Virus record (IMG/VR): IMGVR_UViG_3300008952_000015
Coordinates: 1-64,000 of that record
DNA: 64,000 nt
Reading direction: 5' to 3' (one strand)
DNA from: a virus
Shown: positions 16,886-25,240 of the stretch, piece by piece
How positions within the stretch are numbered: the first letter of the stretch is position 1
Layout of the letters: each line of letters opens with the position of its first letter
Translations under genes and position numbers: made by a program
Notes under the pieces: generated by a model
The model's input: the letters and a program-made list of their open reading frames with translations, nothing else
The model's database searches: none
Told to the model about the DNA's origin: nothing

Positions 16886-18445
16886 CTATGATAGTACTAT
16901 TTTAGAAGAAGAGATCATTGCTCCGGTCTCCCTAAGCGCCTCTGACTTTAAAGCTCTGGCGGATGGGACCATTCTTCCCTTCTCATCGAAGGCTATCTTG
17001 CTAACTGGAAGCCCAAGCTTAGGACAATAAAGCTGCACAGAGGTTGGAACTCTAATGAGGTCTCCTCTATCAAAAGCGTTCTTAATCTGCTTCTCCCTAT
17101 CTGTATTTCCAGAGGAGTGCTTTAAAAGCTTAGAAAACATATCTAATGCAGATATGTACTTTTGACCACCGAATTTCGACTCTATTGTTGTCAAAGCATC
17201 TTCTGCTCGCTTAAAATCAGCTGTAGCCACACCATCAGTCACCTGATCGACTAACTGGGGATAGGAAAGTCTGCCCATCTCTTCGACATCTCTAGACACA
17301 CTTTGTAGCGAAGAATTAGCCTTAGAGCTTTCGAGAATCTTTCTCAGACCCTTTTCATTAAGAGGCAGAGTCTGTCCTGCAACCTTAAATTTATTTGGAA
17401 TTACAGGGCTTCCGTTTGGCATATCCACAGGAATGCTGATAACAACCCGCCCCTTATCCGTTGGAATATCTGCGCTAAACGTCAGAATTCTATCGTCACT
17501 TGCCGCGACTTTTACCTGAGGATTAGGAATACCAAAGCCTGCCATTTGTGAGGCTATCACATTTCTTGCCATATTTATCTGGTCTTTAGAGAAAGATGTC
17601 GCCGCCTCTACCAAGCTGTCCTCTATATTCGCATAGGCCTCAAGGGAAGACGGAGTCACTGGAGCCTTTGTCTCCAGGGTTCCAAACGACCTTTGATCTG
17701 CATACTTTTTCCTAGAAGATTTTTGCGTAAAATTATTCTTGTCTTTTACAAATACATAAAGATTTTCTTTATTAAGCTTTACAAGCTGGTTGCCCTGAAC
17801 AAAGCTCGTTGGCAGTGTTGGAATTCCATTAGTAACCTGAACGGGAACTGACACCTCTACTTGAGTGAAATCAGATGTATCTATTGATGCTGTACACAAA
17901 ACAAAATGATCGTTGGACCTAACTGCCTTGACCACCTGTGGGGTGCAGTCCATAGACTGCAGCTGCAGCTTTGTAAACTTCTCTGCCTTCCTTAAAGTAT
18001 TATCAGAGAACGCCGAAAAAGATCCCTTTTTGTTTAAAGAAAAGACTCCGGCTAGTTCCTCAGAGAGCTTTGTAGCCTCATACATTGGCTCAAGAGCCTT
18101 TTCAAGCGGGACCCTAGACCCTTCTGCTCCAGAGGTATTTGCAAGAACTGAGGCGTGACTCTCTGGTAAAAGATCTCCGGCCTCTTCTCTAAATCTAGAT
18201 TTGCGACCCGACATCCCGTATAAATGATCGTAGGTTTCCGCTATATCTCTTTGGCTGAAAAACTGATTATCTCCAGCTCTCTTAGAAAGAACATCTCGCA
18301 TAGTACCAATTAAGGTGTCATGAGGATGCTTTTCTAAAGCCGCCTCAAGTCTGGCAACAACATAGGCTGCGGGAAAAGTTTTTCCGTTCTTTATCTTATT
18401 TAACGCCATCTCGGCTTGTCTTGCAATATCTTTTATATGACTCAT
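16886..18445 (-). CDS. Virion-module protein with internal duplication, 519 aa
   Basis: A soluble 519-residue protein. Two related beta-rich blocks can be aligned by eye. Block one, about residues 172-240, has VLCTASIDTSDF, VSVPVQVTNGIPTLP and LVKLNKENL. Block two, about 312-375, has LTFSADIPTDKGR, ISIPVDMPNGSPVIP and TLPLNEKGL. Each runs strand, strand with I/V-P-V, NG.P..P, then LN. The N-terminal region is helical. It lies 8 bases before the 299-residue gene and is transcribed with it up to the terminator at 15903-15946. A structural role is inferred. Confidence 0.6.
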   Translation of the reverse strand: MSHIKDIARQAEMALNKIKNGKTFPAAYVVARLEAALEKHPHDTLIGTMRDVLSKRAGDNQFFSQRDIAETYDHLYGMSGRKSRFREEAGDLLPESHASVLANTSGAEGSRVPLEKALEPMYEATKLSEELAGVFSLNKKGSFSAFSDNTLRKAEKFTKLQLQSMDCTPQVVKAVRSNDHFVLCTASIDTSDFTQVEVSVPVQVTNGIPTLPTSFVQGNQLVKLNKENLYVFVKDKNNFTQKSSRKKYADQRSFGTLETKAPVTPSSLEAYANIEDSLVEAATSFSKDQINMARNVIASQMAGFGIPNPQVKVAASDDRILTFSADIPTDKGRVVISIPVDMPNGSPVIPNKFKVAGQTLPLNEKGLRKILESSKANSSLQSVSRDVEEMGRLSYPQLVDQVTDGVATADFKRAEDALTTIESKFGGQKYISALDMFSKLLKHSSGNTDREKQIKNAFDRGDLIRVPTSVQLYCPKLGLPVSKIAFDEKGRMVPSARALKSEALRETGAMISSSKIVLS

Positions 18446-18454
18446 TATGTACCC

Positions 18455-18925
18455 TTATTTTAATAATTCTGGAAAAAGGCTCTTTATGGCAGCAGCCTTT
18501 GCTTCCGGCTGTTTGCCTATGACCTTCTTCACAAAGCTTCCATCGGACTCTATAACATCTAACAATGCTGACTTAAACGTAAAAATATCATCTTTAGAAA
18601 AACCATATTCATCTGAGGAGAAACTACATATAGGAACCTTTTTATAAGATAGGGTCACATTATCACTATCATAGTTACCAGTAACAACCCACGACCCCTC
18701 TTCTTTTGAGGTATATTCCGGGCTAGAGCTTCTAACGAGAAAGCGCTCTCCCTCAACATCTTCGACTTTCCACAGGTCGTTATATTGATCCTTTAACACA
18801 CGATACATATCGAATGCTACTTTTTTAATCTGTAAATCATCAGTCAGTTTAATGCGGTTTTTCGAGGAAATACTGGCAGTCCGCTTTTTGTGTAGCTCTA
18901 TTAAAATACTATCTAATTCCGACAT
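18455..18925 (-). CDS. Hypothetical protein, 156 aa
   Basis: The start is set at the ATG at 18925 (MSELDSILIEL). It has an AAGGAG (18938-18933) seven bases upstream, whereas an in-frame ATG 54 bases further up lacks a site. The protein is mixed alpha/beta and soluble. It has a beta-rich middle (RFLVRSSSPEYTSKEEGSWVV) and a Lys/Ala-rich helical end. The next gene starts 10 bases later. Family unknown. Confidence 0.6.
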   Translation of the reverse strand: MSELDSILIELHKKRTASISSKNRIKLTDDLQIKKVAFDMYRVLKDQYNDLWKVEDVEGERFLVRSSSPEYTSKEEGSWVVTGNYDSDNVTLSYKKVPICSFSSDEYGFSKDDIFTFKSALLDVIESDGSFVKKVIGKQPEAKAAAIKSLFPELLK

Positions 18926-19009
18926 GCATATGCTCCTTGTGTAATTTTCATCTTTATTAATAGAAAAGAATGTCTCCACCTATCTTAAGATACTTCTTTA
19001 ATTAATAGA

Positions 19010-19450
19010 CTACTCTTCCTCACCTTTATTGATCTTTGCAATTTCAGCCAGAATCTCATTTACTCTTTCATGATTTTTACAAATCTTTTTTATTTTTTTT
19101 ATTATTCCGCCGTATCTTTTCTTTTGATTTTTATAGTCAATATTCCCATGCATAGCCTTGTGTACAGCCGATTGAGTTATCCCTAAATGTTCAGCAATAT
19201 CATTTTGAGTCTTGCCCATTAATCTCATAAAGAGAATCTTTTTTTGATGCTCTGTTAGATATTCTCCATTGACAATATCATATATTTCATCTAAAAGCTC
19301 TTCTTTGAGATCGGTGATTCTTTCATCACAAGAGTTGGCCATTAGGACCTGCCCCATGCCGCGCTCTGTTGAAAAATTATTTAGCTTAAGAGATTCAAAG
19401 GATATTTCAACTATCTTATATTGATACGATTTACTTTTTCTTTTTGCCAC
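19010..19450 (-). CDS. Sigma-region-4-like HTH protein
   Basis: A basic protein of ~146 residues with a helix-turn-helix in the middle. LTEHQKKILFMRLMGKTQND is followed by IAEHLGITQSAVHKAMHGN, the layout of sigma-70 region 4 and related phage regulators. No region 2 is present, so it is not a whole sigma factor. The C-terminus is very basic (KKRYGGIIKKIKKICKNH). It follows the TOPRIM primase gene. The start is uncertain: GTG at 19450 has a short AGGA site, while another in-frame GTG at 19462 overlaps the upstream TAG. It is a probable DNA-binding transcriptional regulator. Confidence 0.65.
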   Translation of the reverse strand: MAKRKSKSYQYKIVEISFESLKLNNFSTERGMGQVLMANSCDERITDLKEELLDEIYDIVNGEYLTEHQKKILFMRLMGKTQNDIAEHLGITQSAVHKAMHGNIDYKNQKKRYGGIIKKIKKICKNHERVNEILAEIAKINKGEEE

Positions 19451-19455
19451 GATTC

Positions 19456-20211
19456 CTACCACATATCTGGAATTATCTGCTTAAAGTCTCTAAAGAAATC
19501 AGCCTTATTGTGACTTCGAAAATACTCGTCTACATCTTTATTTCCATCGGGTACTCTTAAAAACCTTAGCTTTATACCTTTGTTTATATACTTAGAATAT
19601 ATTCTTTCTGCTGACTTTTGGCCAGCATCATCTGAGTCAAGAATAAATGTTATCTTATCTGTATATCTTGCTAATTTAATAAAATGATTTTGAGAAAAAG
19701 ACGTACCGCATATAGCTACAGAATTCTCTAATTCATTTTGACACATAGCTATCTGGTCAAAATAGCCTTCTACGACATAGACGTTTGAATTTCTTAAACA
19801 CGACTCCTTTGCTTTATCCAGTCCATATAAAATATTTCCCTTCTTATAAGAAGAGTTTTTATATTTAGGGATTCCAAGAGCCGCCCTCTCAGAGTCTCCA
19901 ATGAGCGTCCTGCCGCTAACGCCAACTGGGTCGCCATACTCAGAAAATATTGGAAATATCAAATAAAAATAATTTGAAAAGTCACTATCTTTAGAATAAT
20001 TTAATATATTTAACTTATTTAAAATATCTTCAGATACATACTTCGTAAGAACATCTATATTTTGAGGGAAGAACCCAATCTTGTTATCAATAATGGAACT
20101 CTTTGAAAGCTTTCTTTCTTTTATCAAATACTTCAGACAGCCTTTTGAGTTCCTTATATTTGAGTGACATATATTTATTAAAGCACTAAGTTGCTCACGC
20201 TGATTCATCAT
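19456..20211 (-). CDS. DnaG-type primase catalytic (TOPRIM) core, without zinc domain
   Basis: Synthesises RNA primers. The 251-residue protein matches the RNA polymerase core of bacterial DnaG. Visible pieces are YLIFPIFSEYGDPVGVSGR (about 82-101), PKYKNS (115-120), NILYGLDKAKES (126-137), the TOPRIM Glu in VVEGYFDQIAM (Glu148) and the acidic DSDDAG (192-197). The CHC2 zinc domain that normally precedes it is absent. A separate gene with just that domain lies at 43782-44315, about 23 kb away. No C-terminal helicase-binding domain is seen. It overlaps the preceding zinc-protein gene by 17 bases. Confidence 0.85.
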   Translation of the reverse strand: MMNQREQLSALINICHSNIRNSKGCLKYLIKERKLSKSSIIDNKIGFFPQNIDVLTKYVSEDILNKLNILNYSKDSDFSNYFYLIFPIFSEYGDPVGVSGRTLIGDSERAALGIPKYKNSSYKKGNILYGLDKAKESCLRNSNVYVVEGYFDQIAMCQNELENSVAICGTSFSQNHFIKLARYTDKITFILDSDDAGQKSAERIYSKYINKGIKLRFLRVPDGNKDVDEYFRSHNKADFFRDFKQIIPDMW

Positions 20212-20557
20212 GCTCCTCTACCTCAGATAAATATTTTTCGGTTTCTTCCATGGCCTTTATCATATGCTTTGTTATATTTATCTTACACGACAATCCATCT
20301 TGCGGACAGGTTTTCCCTATAAGCTTTGACTCTACAAAGGCCGTCTCCACATGCTCATCATGAGCCTCACAGTAAAACACAAAAGCTTTCTTTTTTATTG
20401 ATCTTAAAATATCACCATTTGTTTTCATTGACAACTTTGAATATTTCGAAACATCGGTCAAAACACTGCCACAGTCTCCACATATAACTTCATCTGTATC
20501 AATATTCAGTGAGGCATCAACGGTCGTTTGGCATTTTACATTACACTGTACTAACAT
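20195..20557 (-). CDS. Small zinc-ribbon hypothetical protein, 120 aa
   Basis: Cys pairs are visible as CNVKC near the N-terminus, CGDCG near residue 27 and later single cysteines (FYCEAHDEH, KTCPQDGLSC). They suggest one or two zinc sites. It lies between RecA (3 bases) and the TOPRIM primase (17-base overlap). Sitting next to the zinc-less primase makes a priming or ssDNA accessory role conceivable, but it does not look like a CHC2 domain. Family unknown. Confidence 0.6.
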   Translation of the reverse strand: MLVQCNVKCQTTVDASLNIDTDEVICGDCGSVLTDVSKYSKLSMKTNGDILRSIKKKAFVFYCEAHDEHVETAFVESKLIGKTCPQDGLSCKINITKHMIKAMEETEKYLSEVEEHDESA

Positions 20558-20560
20558 TCC

Positions 20561-21709
20561 TTACTCCATTCCCTCTATCAGAGAGTTTGTTTCCTCTTCT
20601 GCTGAATCTTCATCATCGCCAGGTCGAACACCGGAAAGATACATGTTTCTTATCTTTAGATCATACTCCGCTAAGGCTGTTTTGTCTTTAGAAAAACAAA
20701 CCAGCGCTGCATCTCTTCCCCGTATCTTCTCTCCATAAACCATATAGCTTTGATTGTTTGGCCTCTCAATTAGACCATACTTTACTGACAAGTCAAAAAG
20801 TTCCTCACTTTGCTCTACAACGCCCTTTTCGTACTCGACCTTATACTCGGCCTGTCTGAATGGCGCTCCTACTTTATTTTTTTGAATTTTTGCGCGAACT
20901 GTGTGTCCAATCTTTTCTCCACTGCTATTCTTAATAACAGAATCTGCAGAAAGTATTGGAGCCATATTAAGCATGAGGCTGCACGCGTGCTTGAGCGCCT
21001 TGCCACCCGGGGATGTGGTTGGATCACCAAACATCTGTCCCAAATTTACCCTTACCTGATTTATGCCTATGAAGGCAACATTAGCCTGAGCTACAACCGG
21101 AGTTAGCTTCTTTAGCTCTGTTGACAAAAACCTTGGAATAGGAGCCATATTAGCCTTGCCAATGTCTGCCCCCATTTCTAACGGAGTGTTTAGTACAGCA
21201 ATTGAATCAAGAACTATTATTCCTAAGTTTTTAAACCTAGGGTCAGTCCCCTCTATTACGTGATCTAAAATGCCTCGCATACTTTTTGTAACTTTTTTAG
21301 TAACAGAATTTACCTTAACCTTGCCTATCAAGCCTTCGAATATTGCCTTGGCCTCATTGGTCTTTATAACCATAACTCTCTCTGTATCAACGCCTTGCTT
21401 GGCAGCCCAAGCCGGGTCATATGTGTACTCTGCATCAATAAATAAAGCCGTATTATCTGGGTTTTTATCCAGATACTGTTTGATACAGGAAAGAGCAAGC
21501 ATTGTCTTTCCAGAGCTTTCCTTCCCCGCTAACTGGGTTATTCTGCCCATAGGTATGCCGCCAATTCCAATTGACTCATCTAAAGACGGACTTCCAGTAC
21601 TTATTGCGTCATACTTTGTGGATATATTTCCATCAAAAAATATTGTGTCCTCTCCAAAAAACTTGGATATCTCTTTCTCTGCATCACTAGCTGTTATTTT
21701 CTTGGCCAT
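20561..21709 (-). CDS. recA: RecA recombinase
   Basis: A strand-exchange ATPase. Walker A GKESSGKT is at residues 62-69, with the typical lead-in GIPMGRITQLAG. Walker B-like LGIIVLDSIAVL follows, then the region IGINQVRVNLGQMFGDPTTSPGGKALKH, seen as INQVR and SPGGKALKH. It aligns with bacterial RecA rather than T4 UvsX by these motifs, and at 382 residues is slightly longer than usual. The C-terminus is acidic and unlike the cellular tail. It sits 9 bases after GroEL and 3 before the zinc-protein gene, in an operon with RuvC-like and primase core. Confidence 0.93.
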   Translation of the reverse strand: MAKKITASDAEKEISKFFGEDTIFFDGNISTKYDAISTGSPSLDESIGIGGIPMGRITQLAGKESSGKTMLALSCIKQYLDKNPDNTALFIDAEYTYDPAWAAKQGVDTERVMVIKTNEAKAIFEGLIGKVKVNSVTKKVTKSMRGILDHVIEGTDPRFKNLGIIVLDSIAVLNTPLEMGADIGKANMAPIPRFLSTELKKLTPVVAQANVAFIGINQVRVNLGQMFGDPTTSPGGKALKHACSLMLNMAPILSADSVIKNSSGEKIGHTVRAKIQKNKVGAPFRQAEYKVEYEKGVVEQSEELFDLSVKYGLIERPNNQSYMVYGEKIRGRDAALVCFSKDKTALAEYDLKIRNMYLSGVRPGDDEDSAEEETNSLIEGME

Positions 21710-21718
21710 TTGTTTCTC

Positions 21719-23377
21719 CTAATGCTTATGCCTTAAAACGCCCTCTTCTGGTGGTCTCCATCCAGGCGGGGGCTGCCAGCTAGATGGATCATCAGGTTGC
21801 TCAGATACTATTGCTTCAGTATTTATTAATAACAATGATATACTTGCCGCATTTTGCAGAGCAACTCTTGTCACTTTCTTTGGGTCTACTACACCGCTCT
21901 CTATAAGCTTTTCAAATGCAGAGGTCGCTGCATTATACCCAAACTCAGGATCATCATTCTCAAGTATAGTGTTAATTATAGGTTCGGGGTCCTCATGACC
22001 GTTCTCAATTATCTGACTAATAGGCCTTCGACAGGCCTGCAAAAGAACATTAGCCGCAGGCCGAAGCCCCTCTTCCAGCTCATCTAAGGACACCATATTT
22101 GATGCTCGCAAGATAGCCGCACCACCGCCGGGCAAAATCCCCTCTTCTATAGCGGCTCTAGTGGCGCAAACTGCATCATCAACTCGGTCTCCTTTTTCTC
22201 TAAGCTCAAGCTCAGTTGAGTAACCCACAGTTATCATCGCAGCTTTGCTCTTAAGGAAAGCCATTCTTCTTCTTACATCCAAAAGAGCTCTTTCTCCAAG
22301 CAGCTTTTTAGAGTCTCTCTCATAAAGCGCCATCTTGTCTGCAACCTTTTCTTCGTTCTTCTCTCCCTCTAAAATCTTCGTTAGAAATCTATTTACAGAA
22401 ACCCTCTCTGCATATCCAAGATCTTCGAAAGTCATTTGAGATAAAGGTATTCCTCTGTCTTTGCCTACAACATTCGCACCACATAATGCAGCCAAGCAGT
22501 CCATCCACTCCTTCTCTCCCTCAACTCCACCAACCCCCATTACAGGCATCTTTACTGCCACGCAATTTAATCTGCCTATCTTATTATTGGCCACCAAGGT
22601 CGCTAAGGCCTCTTTCTTTACATCTTTGGCTATAATGAGCAGTTGAGTATTTTCATCCGAAACCTTGTTCAAAAGTCCCAAGCAGGGTGTTATAGAGGAT
22701 AACTCATCCTCGCACAAGAGAATCCTAGCTTTTATCAGACTTATGTCAGACTGACCTTGGTTCACTAAAAATGACTGAGAAATGTATCCAGACTCTATTT
22801 CGATGCCATCTATAAACCTAACTGATGTATCAGCCCCTGGAGCAGCTTCTGCGGCAACAGTCCCCTCTAAACCAACAGAATGAAAGGCGTCAGCGATCTT
22901 GGATCCAAGATCGGCATCATTATTTGCAGATATTGTCGCTATATCCCTTAAGGTCTCATAGCCATTAACTGGCTTAGTTAGCTCATCAAGATTTGCCAAA
23001 ACAGCCTTAGTTGCCCATTCAAGGCCTCTTCTAAAGAGAAGGGGGCTGTATCCGCTGCTTACAAGTTCGTTCCCTAATTTAAATATTTCGTGTGCTAATA
23101 CCGTAGCGGTGGTTGTTCCGTCTCCAGCTACCGCAGCAGTCCTTCCTGCTGCCTCCTTTATAAGCTGACAGGCAAGCTCCTCAACGGGATCTTCCAAGGA
23201 TACCTCCCTGGCTACCGAGACGCCGTCCTTCGTCAATACCGGAGCACCAACGAACTTGCCCAGGATCACATTTTTCCCCTGAGGGCCCATCGTAACCCCA
23301 ACAGTTTTTGCTAACTTCTCCGCACCTGAGAGAAGAAGCTCTCTTCCTTCCTTTGAATATGTTAACTTTTTAGCCAC
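21719..23377 (-). CDS. groEL: GroEL-type chaperonin
   Basis: A 552-residue group I chaperonin subunit. VTMGPQGKNVIL near residue 28, DGVSVAREVSLEDP near 50, the ATP site AGDGTTTATVLA near 85 and RVDDAVCATRAAIEEG (the catalytic Asp region near 400) are all present. GYNAATSAFEKLI and VTRVALQNAAS are seen near the end. The usual GGM-rich tail is replaced by a Pro/Trp-rich ending (SSWQPPPGWRPPEEG). The start is GTG at 23377 with AGGAG six bases upstream. No GroES-sized partner is seen in the window. GroEL-like proteins are known from some giant phages. It probably folds capsid or fibre proteins, or acts with the host GroES. Confidence 0.93.
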   Translation of the reverse strand: MAKKLTYSKEGRELLLSGAEKLAKTVGVTMGPQGKNVILGKFVGAPVLTKDGVSVAREVSLEDPVEELACQLIKEAAGRTAAVAGDGTTTATVLAHEIFKLGNELVSSGYSPLLFRRGLEWATKAVLANLDELTKPVNGYETLRDIATISANNDADLGSKIADAFHSVGLEGTVAAEAAPGADTSVRFIDGIEIESGYISQSFLVNQGQSDISLIKARILLCEDELSSITPCLGLLNKVSDENTQLLIIAKDVKKEALATLVANNKIGRLNCVAVKMPVMGVGGVEGEKEWMDCLAALCGANVVGKDRGIPLSQMTFEDLGYAERVSVNRFLTKILEGEKNEEKVADKMALYERDSKKLLGERALLDVRRRMAFLKSKAAMITVGYSTELELREKGDRVDDAVCATRAAIEEGILPGGGAAILRASNMVSLDELEEGLRPAANVLLQACRRPISQIIENGHEDPEPIINTILENDDPEFGYNAATSAFEKLIESGVVDPKKVTRVALQNAASISLLLINTEAIVSEQPDDPSSWQPPPGWRPPEEGVLRHKH

Positions 23378-23378
23378 A

Positions 23379-23921
23379 TTACTCTCCTAAGATTTCCTTT
23401 ACATAATATGTTGTCGCCGCAGCTATTGCGTCCGCCTCGTCGAAACATTCTTTTGATATATTATCATTTCTATTCTTTCTCACTGTAAAAGCTGAGAAGT
23501 AATCACATATAAATTCAAAACACTCTTCCTTTGAGGAAATTTTTTTACCCGCAAGTCTCGAAAGTTTTGACCTGATTGTTGTGACGGGATATCTCACAGG
23601 ATCCTTATCTAGGGATCTAAGCGCAGCCATTGACACAACTTCATTAAAAACTGATAAAACAATTATAGTCCTTGCAGTACTTCTTCCTGCAGGGAATTTA
23701 TTCGCATAAGACTCTACGACAACTATTTCTGGACTCTTTTCAGCGATTAATTCTAAAACTTCATCAAAAGCTTTACTTGCCCTAAAGGTAAGGCTTCCAG
23801 CCTTGCTCTTAGGCGGAGATATATGACCATATTCAGAAAGCGACACCTCTCCATCCGCCATACTTAATATGGCCCAACCGATAGTCGCAGAAGATATGTC
23901 TAATCCTAAAACTTTAATCAT
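23379..23921 (-). CDS. RuvC-like Holliday-junction resolvase
   Basis: An RNase H-fold junction endonuclease. Metal ligands are visible at Asp8 in LGLDISSATIGWA, Glu70 in IVVVESYA and the acidic pair in CFDEADAIAAA (about 163-166). At 180 residues it has the normal RuvC size. An in-frame ATG at 23939 would lie inside the hairpin of the preceding terminator, so the start is placed at 23921 (MIKVLG), though no good Shine-Dalgarno precedes either. It is followed 1 base later by GroEL. It likely resolves recombination branches before packaging. Confidence 0.82.
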   Translation of the reverse strand: MIKVLGLDISSATIGWAILSMADGEVSLSEYGHISPPKSKAGSLTFRASKAFDEVLELIAEKSPEIVVVESYANKFPAGRSTARTIIVLSVFNEVVSMAALRSLDKDPVRYPVTTIRSKLSRLAGKKISSKEECFEFICDYFSAFTVRKNRNDNISKECFDEADAIAAATTYYVKEILGE

Positions 23922-23925
23922 AATA

Positions 23926-23962
23926 TAAAAAGGGCGCATAAAGATTTTACTCTATGCGCCCT
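23926..23962 (-). terminator. Intrinsic terminator after the ssDNA-binding protein gene
   Basis: A perfect 10-bp GC-rich stem (arms 23931-23940 and 23953-23962) has a 12-base loop. The minus strand continues with TTTTTATATT. It follows the SSB gene by 18 bases and ends just before the RuvC-like start, so readthrough must supply the RuvC-GroEL-RecA operon unless a promoter overlaps it. Confidence 0.9.
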
Positions 23963-23980
23963 AAATATATTGATTAGATT

Positions 23981-24592
23981 TTATTCAAAATCGAAGTCAA
24001 AATCCTCGTCTGAAGCCACTTCAGTAGCAGCCGCAGGCTCTGAGACTGACCATCCCATAACCTCACAAACTTCAGAAGCAGTTGCAGGAGTAATCACCTT
24101 CTCAACGTCGACTCTATCGTTAAACTCTACGAACTTCGTCTTAAAGTCTCCAGATAAAGCCTCCTTGGGATTAGGGGTGACTCCGTACAAAGGCTGAGTT
24201 CCCTTCGGACCTTTGTTGATCGAAAGGTCGTACTGAGTAACCTTTCCCCATCTAGAATTATTGTAAAGCGACTTAATTCCATTGTAAATCTGAGGACCAA
24301 CCTCTAATACGCGAAACTCATCGTCTGTTCTATCCAGAACCTTTACTAACCATCTAGCTTGGCGCTTGAACCCAGCGTCCTCTAATCTGCGAATTAGCTC
24401 AGGACTATCAACGGGGCTGTTAACCTTCCGACGAGAGCCGTCTGGGGTAACTACCCAATGAATATAAAACTGAACGGGGTTGCCCATAACTCTAACGAGA
24501 TTCTCCCCCTCTTCCAATCGCATAAAATTAGACTTCGTTGTTCCTGAATCTGCAGAATTCCAATCTACCTCACCAAATACCATATTTGACAT
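23981..24592 (-). CDS. Single-stranded DNA-binding protein, gp32-like
   Basis: A 203-residue protein. The central segment (VKVLDRTDDEFRVLEVGPQI, then IYNGIKSLYNNSRWGKVTQYDLSI, read as IYNGIKSL and WGKVTQYDLSI) resembles the OB-fold core of T4 gp32-type proteins from large phages. It ends in a very acidic tail with aromatic residues (DEDFDFDFE), the protein-interaction tail typical of SSBs. The start has AAAGGAG at good spacing. A strong terminator follows. Upstream is a small inverted repeat (24609-24621) that could control its expression. Confidence is moderate because the N-terminal zinc site of gp32 is not evident. Confidence 0.72.
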   Translation of the reverse strand: MSNMVFGEVDWNSADSGTTKSNFMRLEEGENLVRVMGNPVQFYIHWVVTPDGSRRKVNSPVDSPELIRRLEDAGFKRQARWLVKVLDRTDDEFRVLEVGPQIYNGIKSLYNNSRWGKVTQYDLSINKGPKGTQPLYGVTPNPKEALSGDFKTKFVEFNDRVDVEKVITPATASEVCEVMGWSVSEPAAATEVASDEDFDFDFE

Positions 24593-24604
24593 TACTTTTC
24601 TCCT

Positions 24605-24629
24605 TTGTGTGACCTTGTCACGTTGTGTG
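24605..24629. promoter_or_regulatory. Inverted repeat flanked by direct repeats upstream of SSB gene
   Basis: GTGAC-CTT-GTCAC (24609-24621) is a 5-bp inverted repeat with a 3-base centre. The heptamer TTGTGTG occurs at 24605-24611 and again at 24623-24629. It sits 13-37 bases before the SSB ATG, overlapping the region of its ribosome binding site. An operator or an autoregulatory mRNA element is possible. Confidence 0.3.
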
Positions 24630-24679
24630 GACTATTTTTCGCTGCATTGCGATATTTACCACGTATTGTTAAAAAAACA

Positions 24680-25240
24680 TCAACCCCACTCAATATCATC
24701 TCCACCAATGTCCAGATCATCTTGGTCTGACACTGCTGACGACGGAAAGGGCTCGGGGTTAGTCTGCCCTATATTATACCCAACTCCACTAGCACTTTCA
24801 ATGGAATAATCTCTCCGCAGAAAGGTTTTTAGTGCATAATGCCAAGCCAAAAAATAGCTAGCTTTGTTTTCGAGCCACTTCTTACAAGCTTTAGCTAAAA
24901 CAAGATCATTACAAGCCTCTATATAATTATCATCAGCTTGAGCAAACCACTCCTTGTCCTTCACAGTCTTATAGCCAGCCTCTTTAGACTTAGTTAAAGC
25001 TGCTTGAGACCAGGCTTTATTCTTTGAAGAGTCAAGCTGTCCAATCCAGCGATCAACCTGAACAATCTTCTCTTGGCACAAGTTCTGCCCCTCTAAGGTA
25101 TAGAGGAGGCCTTTTTCCGCAATATTGGGGTCAACAACCCCGTTTTTAGGCAGGTGGTTAATAACCTCTTCTATACCAGAAATATCAATATTTTCAATTG
25201 AAAAATTTGAGATAGAAACCTTGTCGTATAAATTGCTCAT
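24680..25240 (-). CDS. Hypothetical recombination-module protein, 186 aa
   Basis: A 186-residue protein with a helical middle (KEWFAQADDNYIEACNDLVL, then WLENKASYFLAWHYALKTF) and an acidic C-terminal tail (DQDDLDIGGDDIEWG) like those of SSB-interacting proteins. It is directly upstream of the SSB. The long helices and location recall T4 UvsY-type recombination mediators, but I see no diagnostic motif, so that is only a suggestion. Confidence 0.6.
   Translation of the reverse strand: MSNLYDKVSISNFSIENIDISGIEEVINHLPKNGVVDPNIAEKGLLYTLEGQNLCQEKIVQVDRWIGQLDSSKNKAWSQAALTKSKEAGYKTVKDKEWFAQADDNYIEACNDLVLAKACKKWLENKASYFLAWHYALKTFLRRDYSIESASGVGYNIGQTNPEPFPSSAVSDQDDLDIGGDDIEWG

Noticed and set aside
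18455-18979. Longer form of the 156-residue protein starting at 18979
   Set aside because: No ribosome binding site at 18979; the ATG at 18925 has AAGGAG at ideal spacing.
21270-21722. Plus-strand frame of 150 codons
   Set aside because: It is antisense to the N-terminal half of the clear RecA gene.
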